Assembly (NCBI RefSeq): GCF_002078875.1
Contig: NC_034409.1
Location: forward strand, 19,164,877 to 19,228,876
DNA from: Numida meleagris
Lineage: Eukaryota > Chordata > Aves > Galliformes > Numididae
DNA: 64,000 nucleotides
Direction: 5' to 3'
In this document: one piece after another, positions 40,014-51,219 of the stretch
Position numbering within the stretch: position 1 is the stretch's first letter
Layout: each line of letters opens with the position of its first letter
Position numbers and translations under genes: made by a program
The notes under the pieces: model-generated
The model's input: only the letters and a program-made list of their open reading frames with translations
The model's database searches: none
What the model was told of the DNA's origin: nothing

Positions 40014-41245
40014 GGATGCTCTGAATGTATTGCCTTCTACTTTATTATGTTGGCCCATAATGTCAGATGCAGATGTTGGTGATGCGGCAGTTGAGGCTGA
40101 ACCTTTCCGCCAGTATTCCATTACATTTTGTTGCCATGTGACAGATGACAGCAGAGGGGAAGTCTGACAAAATGGTGTCTGACAAGGAACTGCATATGAA
40201 GAAAAGGTGTGTCACTGAATTCCTCCTTGTGGAAAAAATTGCACCTATTGGCATTCATCAATGCTTGTGAACATTTATAGAGACTGAAAGGCACATTTAG
40301 GTGGTGGGTGGTACATTTCAGCAATGGTGACTGCAACATGAAAGGCAAGCCCTATTCTGGATGGCCATGCACAGCTGTCACACCATGATATGAAGAGTGT
40401 CTCAATCAGTTATTCCACACAAATTGGTGCACTGCAACCAGGGAACTGTGTATGGTGCTGAATATTGGCTTCAATGCATTGGGAATGATGGTGTCAGTGT
40501 TGAAATATTGCAAAGTTTGCACCAGGTGGGTCCCACAAATGCTCACATAGGAACAGAAAGAACACTGTATGCGAGTTTGTCAGGTCCTATTGAACCAACA
40601 CGAGGCTGAAGATGACAGTTTCCTGGATTGCATCATTACTGATGGTGAGACATGGTGTCACCACTATGATCCAGAATCAAAATGGCAGTCCATGGAGTGG
40701 CAACATATGAATTCTCCATTGAAGAAAAAGTTCATGATACAGCTCTCAGCAGATAAAATGATGTGCACTGTCTTTCAGGATTGGAAAGAGTGATCTTTCT
40801 GAATTTCGTGGAACCTGGACAAACCATCAGCTCTGACTGCTGCATCATGACACTGTCTAAGCTGAAAGCTTGAATTTCCAGAATCAGGCCAGAGAAGAGG
40901 ACAACATTTCTCTTTCAACACAATAACACCAGACCCCTTACCAGTTTGAAGGCTGTGAAGTACATTGCCAATCTTGGCTGGACTGTCCTACCACACCCAT
41001 CCTTTAGTCCAGATAAGGTGCCTTCTGACTTCAATCTCTTCAGATCGATGAAAGATGAAACATTTTCCTAGCAACAACACTGTCATAGCAGCTGTGAAAC
41101 AATGAGTCATATTCACTGGTGCAGATTTTTATGAGCGTGGCAGGCAGGATCTAGTCCATCACTGGCAAAAATGCACAGCTAATGCTCTTTGTATCTGTTG
41201 CAGTTTTCATGGAACTAAATAGAAAACATTACTTTTGGAACAATC
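40014..41245 (+). mobile_element. Galluhop-type mariner, near full length
   Basis: A class II DNA transposon of about 1.23 kb. The left end GGATGCTCTGAATGTATTGCC and the right end, read inward as GATTGTTCCAAAAGTAATG, are degenerate inverted repeats. A TA target site remains at the right (41246-41247), while the left TA is mutated. The interior follows the mariner plan, with a DD34D transposase frame on the plus strand. Length matches the roughly 1.2 kb expected. Both ends have several mismatches and the gene is broken, so it is an old, immobile copy. Confidence 0.88.
40160..41150 (+). pseudogene. Mariner (Galluhop) transposase remnant
   Basis: The transposase would cut and join at TA sites using three acidic residues (D, D34, D). 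The N-terminal part begins near 40160 and reads SDKELHMKKRCVTEF. Stops and frameshifts follow, with pieces open at 40397-40609 and 40569-40793. The first catalytic block reads ITDGETW where mariners have TGDE, so the Asp at 40644-40646 is Gly. The second reads HNNTRP where HDNARP is usual, so Asp at 40922-40924 is Asn. The third (PSDFNLF, Asp 41027-41029) is kept, exactly 34 residues after the second. The enzyme is therefore dead even apart from the frameshifts. Confidence 0.88.
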
Positions 41246-41247
41246 TA

Positions 41248-41942
41248 TGTATGAGTATGCCTCTTTTGTCTCACACATTCAGTAATACGATATTCATGTT
41301 AGAGTTAGCTATTTGAATTATTAAGGAAGTTTGTCTAACCTGAAGTAGGAAGATACAGAGATTCTAATTTGCTTAGCTTGACCAAACTAACCTTGAGATA
41401 GGAAGACTTCTGATTTCTTGAAATATGAGGGAAATGAATTTTAGGGATTAAAAAAATAAAAAATGATAAAAAAAACTCCCACAATAACAACAAAAACAAA
41501 TCAACTTCTACACTTCAGAACAATGTGGTCAGTATTTCACTAAAATAATTTAAGAAAATAATAAAGGAAAAGTCTACACTGAGTATAAGGTTACTGTAAT
41601 CAGAGAAATAATAACAAAGAATTGGGATTGATGAGTGGAGAGATTTTTTTCAATTCTACATCCCTAAACTAAAGAAAAAGTAAAAATAAATAAAATTGAA
41701 TGCTGTGTTTAAATGAAGTAAACAGTAAACTTAGTTTCCAAGGTAAAAAAAAATAATTCAATAACAGCTATTTCATTCAAATATTCCATCCTGGACCAGG
41801 AATAATGGAATCACTATATATAACTGGTTTGTGAATGCTTACAGAATATACTGATTTTCATCACTTCTTTCTTTCACTTAATTTTCTTTATTATAGAAAT
41901 GCATGTCAATAGGATGGGCACTGATATTCTGCAAATATAGAA
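41248..41942. other. Unique AT-rich spacer
   Basis: Non-coding DNA between the mariner and a long CR1, with A-rich runs near 41450-41510. Confidence 0.6.
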
Positions 41943-43405
41943 GAATCATAAAATCTTAGAATGGCTTGGGTTGAGACCGTTTCAACCCCCCTGCTGTGTG
42001 CAGGGTTGCCAACCATTAGACCAGGCTGCCCAGAGCCACATCCAGCTCATGGGGCATCCACAGCCTCCCTGGGCAACCTGTTCCAGTGCGTCACCATTCT
42101 CTGTGCGAAAAACATCCTCCTAATATTTAACCTAAATCTCCCCTGTCTCAGTTTAAAATAATTCCCCCTTATACTATTGCTATCTACCCTCCTAAACAAT
42201 CATTCCCCCTCCTATTTATATGCTCCCTTCAAGTACTGGAAGGCCACAATGACATCTTCCCAGAGCCTTCTCTTCTCCAAGCTATACAAGCCCAGTTCCC
42301 TCAACCTTTCCTCATAGTAGAGATGCTCCAGCCCTCTGATCATCTTAGTGGCTGTCCTCTGGACCTTGTTCCAGGAGCTCTGCATCTTTCTTGTGCTGGG
42401 GGCCCCAGGCCTGGACGCAGTACTCCAGATAGGGCCTCACAAGAGCCTCACAAGGGGACCACCACCTCCCTCTCCCTACTGGCTACTCCTCTTTTAATGC
42501 AGCCCAGAACATAGTTGGCCTGCCGGGATGCCAGCACACACTGCTGGCTCATGTCCAGCTTCTCATCCACTAGGACCCCCAAGTCCCTCTCTGCAGGGTT
42601 GCTCTCGAGGAGTTCTTCCCCTGGATTGTTTAAATACCTGGGATTGCCCCGGCCCAAATGTAGCACCTTGCATTTGGCCTTGTTGAACCTCATTAGGTTC
42701 TCACGGCCCACTTGTCCAGCCTGTCCAGGTCCCTCTGGATGGCTTCCCTTCCTTCCAGTGTATCAACTGCACTGCTCAGCTTGGTGTCATCTGCAAACTT
42801 GCTGAGGGTACACTCGATTCCATCGTCTATGCCATTAATAAAGATGTTAAAAAGCACCAGTCCCAAGACTGAGCCTTGGGGGGCACCACTCGTGACTGGC
42901 CTCCACCCTGACATAGAACCATTAATCACAACCCTTTGGCTGCATCCAGCCAACCAATTCTTAATCCACCAAACAGTCCATCCTTCAAATCCGTACCTCT
43001 CCAATTTGGAGAGAAGGATGTGGTGAGGGACCATGTCAAAGGCTTTGGATAAGTCTGGGTAGATGACATCCATCGCCCTTCTCCCATCCACCGATGCGGT
43101 CATTCCATCATAAAAGGCCACCAGATCGGTCAGGCAATATCTGCCCTTGGTGAAGCCATGCTGGCTGCCTTGTATCACCTCTTTGTCTCGTATGTTCCCT
43201 GACACAGCTTCTAGAAGGATCTGCTCCATGATCTTCCCAGGCACAGAGGTGAGGCTCACTGGCCTGTAGTTCCCCAGGTCATCCTTTCTCCCTTTCTTAA
43301 AAATGAGAGTAAAATTCCCCTTTTTCCAGTCACCAAGGACTTCATCGAACAGCCGTGATTTTTCAGATATGATGGAGAGCAGCTCAGCTACCAGCCGAAG
43401 CATGT
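41943..43405 (-). mobile_element. Long 5'-truncated CR1 LINE
   Basis: It begins GAATCATAAAATCTTAGAATGG and GGGTTGAGACCG, then GGTTGCCAACC and GGCTGCCCAGAGCC, the 3' end of a common chicken CR1 subfamily. It runs about 1.46 kb to the middle of ORF2. The 5' edge is where the reading frame stops resembling CR1, near 43405. Confidence 0.92.
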
Positions 43406-43475
43406 ACTCCAGCTCTAGGAGATACAAAGGAACTTCATTAATCACACAGTTCCATGTTTCTGATAACAAAAGCAC
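42448..43475 (-). pseudogene. CR1 ORF2 with open reverse transcriptase core
   Basis: The frame 43475-42693 (260 codons) is uninterrupted. Its first 25 or so residues come from flanking DNA. The rest is the CR1 reverse transcriptase: [20 protein letters not shown], a [14 protein letters not shown] motif with the first catalytic Asp, [15 protein letters not shown] and the catalytic FADDTKL. A single-base frameshift near 42700-42711 moves the frame to 42711-42448 ([26 protein letters not shown]), which then meets a stop after VVVPL at a small local duplication. All three catalytic aspartates are present, but the endonuclease and N-terminal half are missing, so it cannot retrotranspose on its own. 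Confidence 0.88.
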
Positions 43476-45442
43476 AGCAGAGATCCTGCAAATGGATAAA
43501 AGGAACTATGAGTATTAAAAAAGTATTTCAAAACTTCAGAGGGAGAAGAAAGGAAACTATGTGATCTGAAGTCCCTTTAACTAACATTTCTCATCAGGTC
43601 TGAGAATCAGGCTGGGAACCTAGAGTGTACCTAGAAATAAGTGTTTAACATTACGTACTGACCTATGACACAGTTTGTGCCTCAGTATCCCTTGAAGCGA
43701 GGACAGGTGACAACAAAGGACAGGGAGCAGCAAAGCCTATGCCCTGCAAACATTACTGTGCTGGCAGCTGTGCACTGACTGAAGTTCTATTTGTAAGATT
43801 TTTGCAGACATGGCTTATGGTCTCTGTATGTCAAAAGCACTTTTATGCTGATATAATCATATACTGGTATAAATGGTGTAATTGTGTCCTTATCAAGTGT
43901 GTACACAGTCAGTATGTTTATAGTTCTCGGGTCAATGGAGTCCAACAGAAGTCGGGCTGTTTTGTACTCAACAGTGAGTATATGCTGTTATATTAGCATT
44001 TCTGAAGGTCATAAATAATAGTACAAGTATTTAATGTACTTCACATACGTCTAATATTTTGAGCACACGGCATAGATTTCATATGTTTAGAAATACAAAT
44101 TGGATTTCTTTTTTTCCCATTGAATCATAAAGCCAAAAATACCAAATATACGTGGTGCCTGAGGTGTGACAAGTCATCTCCAGCTTCAGCAGAATGACAT
44201 ACATTAAAAGAATTCAGAGCTCATAATAATTTCCCAATATATCTATTTTAGTGCAGCACTAAAAGCCTAAAACCATGACTTGCAAGTGACTAACATAAGC
44301 TAATAACTGCTTGTATACCTCAAGGTAGTTGAAGGGCAAACAGTTCAGTCACTATTACAGCAAATGTAAGTCATTAACTCATGGAAAAAATCTCAGCTAA
44401 CTTGCAAATCCAAAAGACTACTCTGTTTTGCAAGGCAAAGTGGATACATTCAGTTTTAATGTGCTTTGTTAATTAAAGAGGTAGGCAATTTTTTATGAAA
44501 ATATAAATGTTCCTTAATGTTCACGGAAATTTCCCAAATCTCTGATGTTCCTGAAGAACCTTGTCTTTCAGCTGGATGAACGTAAAAGTTCTCACAGATC
44601 CAATAAAACTTTCTTGAAGAAAAAGAAACAAGAACAAGCACAAAATTCTTATTACTAGAAAGCTACACAACACTGCAGAGTTTTTTTTTTTTTCCCCCTA
44701 TGATCTAATGCTGTGTACTATGGTAAACAACTTTAAGAAATTTGATTTAATTATGAAATACATAATTATAATTTTTCTCTAATTCTATCAGTATTTATAG
44801 TCAGCCAGTTCTTTACATGCTTCTCTGGACAAATACTGTTTTCTTGATGATTGCTTCTGACAAGAGGTCAAAAGGTTTTTCCCTCCAGGAACATGCTGGG
44901 GTGATCCTGCTAAAACTATATAGAGAGTCTCAATGCTGTCATTAATAAATAAAATAAAATTGATCAAACATAGCAAGGAAGAGTCATATAAGTATTATTT
45001 TATTTTATTTTACTGTATTATTACTATTACTTTTGGGGATTATATTATATTAATGATCATAAGAAGTATAGAGCCCTGTTTTGAATTATCAGAACACAAA
45101 CATATAGAAACATTCTGAGCCACAGACTATTCATCGTTACTGTAATTGTGAGGACAAATACATCACTGAAGATTGAAGCGGTGGGAATGGAGAGGAGTGG
45201 AGTTCTATAAACAGACAATGGCATATATGCTAAGGGCTGGCAGGGTGTACCTTTATAAACTCATATTGGAATACTCTGTTTGTCAAGCATCAGCCTTTCC
45301 CCCTGGCATGTCCTGTTCCCCCAATCCTTTCCATGAGCTATGCATTGGTATATGGCCTGCAGTCCTGACGTTTAATGTCAGCATCTCTCCAGACCTGACT
45401 CACTGCACTGCTGCAGTTTTTAAATTTCTTTCATGTCCTTAG

Positions 45443-45474
45443 CTCATAATGAGAGCAAACAACCTCGAATACAG
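45443..45474 (+). other. Candidate 32-nt microexon
   Basis: The acceptor side has a branch-point-like CTGAC (about 45395), a long pyrimidine-rich run and TTTCATGTCCTTAG. Thirty-two bases later CAG|GTGAGC is a near-consensus donor. Two of three frames are open. No flanking exon is identified, so it may be a chance match. Confidence 0.22.
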
Positions 45475-46523
45475 GTGAGCCTCAACATTTCTTCAAAGTG
45501 CAGTGTTACACTGGTTCTTTATACCACATTCATGACACATTTACAAAGTTATCCTTACTGTAATTACTTTTTTGGGTGTTCACTTGTGTACTGTACAAAG
45601 ACACATCCTTGTTTAACACTTGAATTTAAAACAAGTTAATTAAAAGAGTAGAAATGTATGTTTTTTTTCAGAGTACATAAGGTTTATTTTAGCTTGGTTT
45701 AGGTAAATCAAGAGGAAATTGAGCTAAATGAAGCAAAACAAAAGAAGAAAGAAATGAAAGCAAATCCTAGCCTATATGTTAAGTTTCTGCCAATACAGCT
45801 AAGTAAATTAGGCACATTAAAAATCACTGTACTAAGCAACAAAGCTATTCTGGCAGAGAAAAATTGTTCTTTACCACATAGTTTATTTCAGCTAGCTTCA
45901 AATCCTGACCAATTATGAATTTGGTGTAAATGAGAAATAACTTCCAAATGGAAATTGGAGTAAATGGAAATTGATGTAAATAAAAAGCTTGGAAACTTTG
46001 CTGGTACAAGTTTGTAGTACGGATAGGCTATGGACAGCTCTTTCTGCTGTAGGTAAGTGCCTAAAGATGGATACAAAGAGATGTGGGAGTACAGCTGCAA
46101 CAGCTAACACCTTCAGTCCTCCCTTTTTCAGGGAGATAACTGGTCTCCTAATTACCAGCAGTTTCATGAGCTGAATTATAATCTTTTATAACCAGGATTT
46201 AGTGATCGAGAAGTTAAAAAAAATAAGAAAAAGGAAAGAAGAAAGAAGTTCTTCTTCACACAGTGCCTGATTAAATGATGATAGTCACTATTACAGAATG
46301 TCTTATAAACCAGAGGTATAAACAGTTTTGAAAAGGTGTTATTATAGTGGACGGGTTAATATTAAACAAAATAGCTTGGTTACAATAACCAGTGCAGGAA
46401 GCCCAAGAAGCTCAGGCAGCCAGAATCTACTAGGCTGTCCCAGAAACAATCCCTCTGGGCACATTCAGTTTCTTAGGTATTACCAGCCCATGCTAACAAC
46501 CGGCTGCCGTGCTCTTTGATCAG

Positions 46524-46599
46524 ACCAAGTGACATCACCCACATGCTGAGTGGGAAGTGTACAGACCCATCCTATAGGAGCTCCACCAGCAGCTCTGAG
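46524..46599 (+). other. Weak candidate exon (unrecognised)
   Basis: The acceptor-like CTCTTTGATCAG precedes 76 bases open in one frame (SDITHMLSGKCTDPSYRSS), ending at GAG|GTGAGC. Its phase fits the microexon at 45443-45474 through a shared AG|A codon. This is suggestive only, because the acceptor is weak. Confidence 0.15.
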
Positions 46600-47256
46600 G
46601 TGAGCAGGGACAGGTGACAAACTAGCTCTGGGGGAAGGAGAAGGCACTTGATACAGCACTGACAAAGCACATGTCATCTGTTCCTCCACCTCACTGAGAG
46701 GTGCATTTAAATGAAGACAGAGTGTCACAGCCCATAAGAATACTAGGAGTGCTTCAAGTCCATTTCCACATCAGGATTTCCAAATAAATATTCCTTCTGC
46801 CCCATGTAGCTCCTGTCCTTTGTCCTGTCCTAGTCTTACTTTGTTGTGGTAAATGTCCTGACACAAAGTGTCAACCTCCATCCAGCTCAGCTTTAAAGAC
46901 TCAGACCAACAGATGCACGTGTATACACATCAATTCTGCCACAGTATGAATTTATGCTATATATTGTAGTATGTAGAACTTTAAGCTTATCTCTAGGTTT
47001 TCTTCTGCTATATATTAAACATGATCTGTCAAAAGCAGGTGTTTGGCAATTATATTCTGAGTAAAGAAAGTCTCTGTAATAGGTTCTAATAAGATGAAAA
47101 ATGATTTTATAAGTTAGGTTGTACGTATGTTGACGTTTGTTAAGAGTTGTTTTTAAAGTACTCAGGAAACCCTCTGCTACACCTTAAGCTTCAATGAAAG
47201 TTCCTCTCTGTCTTAACTGGCTGCAGCCTGAGCTATCTGTGGGGCTTCTCATTCAA

Positions 47257-47521
47257 AGAATCATAGAATCATCTGAGTTGGAATAAATCCTGAAAAGTTA
47301 TGTAGTCCAACTTCCCTGCAATGAACAGGGACACTGACAGAGAGATCAGGTTGCTCAGAGCCTTGTCCAGCCTGACCTTGAATGTCTCCAGTGTCGGGGC
47401 ATCCATTACCTCTCTGGGCAACCTGTTGCAGTGCCTAACCGCCCTTACTGTAAAAAACTTCTTATATTCAAGCTAAATCTCCCTTCTTTTAGTTTGAAAC
47501 CATATTGTTTTGTTCTATCAA
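47257..47521 (-). mobile_element. CR1 LINE 3' fragment
   Basis: It begins AGAATCATAGAATCATC and GAGTTGGAATAAATCC and continues through CCAACTTCCCTGCAATGAAC to AGTTTGAAACCATATTG. It belongs to the same subfamily as the innermost nested copy at 21885. About 265 bp long, 5'-truncated, on the minus strand. Confidence 0.92.
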
Positions 47522-48607
47522 TGATTCTTCTATGCTAGTTAAAATTGAATCATGTTAAAAAGTTAAAGGGAGAAGAACGACTGACAGTTTTTGGAAATGG
47601 CAACAAAAGCAGTATGGAAAACTAAATTCTTACCTGTAGTCAAGATAAATGTTATAATTGACACTGGCACTCTGGCTTGGGGCCTTCAAGAGATTTTGGA
47701 TGAAACAAACAGCTCCATCAGACGGAAATAAAAAAGTAAGTATGGGCAGAATTGTCAAGAGTTAGCACACCAAAAGCTGGCAAATTTGTTTACCATGTTT
47801 AGTTTTTGTACCAACAAGTGAAAGTTGTAAAAACCTACCTGTAATTCTAAAAAATATAGTTGTTGGAATAATTAGGGAGATAGCAACAATCTGGCTTGTC
47901 AGTCAACATAGCATATGTAGACACAGTCTATGTATCTGTTTCTGTATTTTCAAATAACTTTTTTCTTTTTACATTATATGTGCTATGATAGGGTGATGAT
48001 AGCAAGAGCAAACAGAACTTGGGGAGTAGAAGAAGGAATTCATGAACTGCTATATTTTATACCACCACAGTATCAAGTATATTTCCATGGGCCATATTTG
48101 AGTATCATTGCATGAGCTTGATAATGAATGATGTTGTTTGCCAGTAGACCCTAAATATATTCCAATAACTGAAATCAGGGAGTTCAATACCATCAATGCA
48201 GATAATTTTCTGATCTTCACATTCCATTTTTCCTTTTTCCAGGAGGAAGTTATATGTTCAGAAGGGACATTCATGAAGGTAAATCACTGGCTCTGATGGC
48301 ATTTCCATGTGTTACTTTCAGTGGTCCTGCACAAGATTTATTAAGAGTATTACCGTGGGGATGTAGTAAAGCATATGGGAAATATAAAATGTGTGTATAC
48401 GGTAGCATGTCAATAATCAGGGAAACATCATTAACCAGCTATATTCTGTTTTGTGTTGAGACTGGAAGTTGAGAGTGATAAAATTCCAGTCCTTATCCAT
48501 CCCAATGTTCACATTACTTCCACACAAAAAATGAAGATGGAAAAAAAAATATGTACATATATATTTTGCACAAAGGGCAGTGAAGCCAAATTTCCAGCTG
48601 TGATTTA

Positions 48608-48633
48608 GTTTAGTGAAGTAGTTTAGTGAAGTG
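48608..48633. repeat. 13-bp tandem repeat, two copies
   Basis: GTTTAGTGAAGTA is followed directly by GTTTAGTGAAGTG. Confidence 0.8.
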
Positions 48634-50341
48634 CTAAGAATTTATCACCAGTGCCAATGACAATACTTGTGGTTAGTGCTTGTCTCCCCTCTGAGCCACC
48701 CAGGGAATACCACATCAGTTTTCTCTCTTTGGTATTTTGCTGCTACTCACTAGCACAGAAACTGTCAAATAAATTCTGAGTAAACACACCATAAGTTCAA
48801 ACTTCCAATTTAGAAATGTTGCTCAAACATCATTTTTAGACTAATTTTCTGTTTACTTCTCACAGACAGGGCCATTTTTCTTGAGTGCTTTGAGTGCTAA
48901 AGAAGTTTTGAACTCTGAAAGAGAAATGTTCCACCCAAACAGGGTTAATAAATAATCTACATAGTTTGATTTATGGGGTCTGATTTTCTCTTTGCTCACA
49001 CCAGATTTATGCTTGTATAGTTATACTAATATAAAGTGATTTCTTTCTTTGAATGAATGATTTCCCCTCCTCCAAATGAAAGGAAAGAAAAGGAGGAGGA
49101 AGAAGTATGAGCCCTCTCATCTGCTCTTTCCTTTCTCTCTCCAAAAAAATTATGATTACAGAACAGACCTATGACTTTTTGTGACGAACAAATTAAGAAC
49201 AGATAAGGAAGGTAATTCCTCATTCGTGAGGTTTGCTGATTCTATGAAATAAGATGATAGTAGTTAATTATACAATTCAAAATTTGGAAAAGCTGCTCTT
49301 TCATTTCAAATGTAACATGTAAATATGAACAAACATATTCTTTCTACATAGGAGTGTAATGATTTTTGGGATGTTTCTGCTGAATATGACTGTTTGGGTC
49401 ATATTTCAATGATTATTAGCAGCTTGGTTAATAACAGCTTGAAGATCTCATGCTCATTTCTGTTTCCTCCTTGTATTTTTCACAAACATGAAAACTGAAG
49501 TGAATGTGGATTAGACAGCTGGACATAGTTTAGTGATGTAACTCGGTAGATCATGCTGATAATTGAACTTGCTGATCTCCATTTCTTCAAAAAGGAGGGG
49601 TACAGATCTGCATATAGCAGTTTTGCTCCAGCTACCCAGTGATGCTTTTCATTAACTTTACAAAAGTTGTTGGCAAGTGGAGGCCTTATCTTTCCTCATT
49701 CTTCAGAGATGAATAAGGATGTCCTGCTATTTACATTTCTTAACATGTCAGAATATCCAAGATGTCTTTGTATACTTTATAATACAGATAGGTCTCAGCT
49801 TTCACTTGGTAACCTCTTTTACATCTTTTCAGATCTTGATATGAAAGCTTTCTGAACTGAAGCTCTTCAGATGTGGTTGGGCAGGAATCGTGCTAAATGT
49901 CAGACACAAAGCTCTTTGGGAGTAATTGTGATCATATTAGGGTAGTGCTTGAATCTATCAAACAGTACAGAAAAGTGCTGCAGAAAAGAAATAATTAAAT
50001 AAAGCAGAATTTTAGACTGCTCTTTCTATCAGATAATTGTGTTTGCTCTTCAAAGACAGGTTTATTTTTTGTCCATAATGAAGCCATACTTTGTTTCTTG
50101 TTCAGAGAGGTGAGTAAAAATTGTCAAGGTGTTCCTTACATATTAAAAAATTCTGTTTTCTTTTTCTGTAATGTTTTTATTCCATTAGATTATCCTCATA
50201 TAAGGATTAATATTCTAATGAAATGTTTGTTCACTATTACTGATACCATTATAATGATGATCAAAAATTACATTCAGAAATTCTTTGAAACTTGAATTTT
50301 TTCCACTTCAGATAGAGAATCGTAAAGAAAACAACAATGAA

Positions 50342-50370
50342 ATACGGTGAACTGCTGAAGTTCACCGTAT
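50342..50370. repeat. 11-bp perfect inverted repeat
   Basis: ATACGGTGAAC and GTTCACCGTAT flank TGCTGAA. The CG-containing arms stand out in AT-rich surroundings. Confidence 0.87.
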
Positions 50371-51197
50371 AATTCAGTTATTCAGTTATAATTCAGAATT
50401 ATTAAAAAAAGCAGGAATTTAAAAATCAGCATTGCGAGCTTCATCTCCATTCAATCCAGTTAGCTAAAATTTTTGTACATAGGACTAACTACATGCATGG
50501 CCTTCCTTTTTTTTTTTTATCCATAGGGAGAGATAGGTACTTCAAAAAGGAGTTTCTTATCTACCTGAGAATCTTGCTCTTCACTGTGATGAACTGCTTT
50601 CCAGATATCTCTGTCTATCTCCTTTGACAATACACAATTTTAAACATCTAGCAAAGAATTCAGTCACCTTAACACAGACCACTGCAGGTAACCAGTGCAA
50701 ACACTAAAGTTACTGCTTTAGAGAGCCTCAGATCTCCCAGATATCTCAAGTCATTTTAGCCAATCCCACACAGATATGCTACAGTCCATAATCAGAGGCA
50801 TGGCAAGAGACTCTGAGGTTCATAAAACAGCACCAGAAGGTTGTCTTAATGGAGTTCAGTATTGGGGTTGCCTTAGGTTTCAGAAATTTTATATGCACCT
50901 TTAATGTTGGCAGCAGAGATGCAAATATGTCTTTGTCCTTTCCAAATTATCCTGAAACTTGGAGGAATATCACACAAAGACTCCTGAGCTGGCAGCACAA
51001 AAGCAAGCTTGGGTCTGGAGGAGACTGTTGCCGTACCTGTCCTCCTCAACTGTCAGAAACTGGCTCTTCTCCTTCCAGTTTGCAAGCTGGTGTGCAGCCA
51101 AATGAATCATCCTTGCTTTATGTTCCCCTGCCTCTTACTTCCAGTTATAGATTTAGCATAAGCATTTCTTTGTGCTGGCAGAAATGAAGTCTTAGTC

Positions 51198-51219
51198 TTT
51201 TTTTTTTTTTTTTTTTTTT
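51198..51219. repeat. Poly-T tract
   Basis: An uninterrupted run of about 21 T. No transposon is recognised beside it. Confidence 0.85.

Larger units (their letters stand above)
43406..47256. other. Unique non-coding stretch with splice-like motifs
   Basis: No transposon is recognised. Poly-T at about 44683-44693. Contains a microexon-like motif (45443-45474) and a GC-richer patch at 46380-46740 with a second exon-like segment (46524-46599). Confidence 0.5.

Noticed and set aside
50849..51187. 112-codon plus-strand frame starting with ATG
   Set aside because: No recognised domain, no promoter or splice support, and a length possible by chance.
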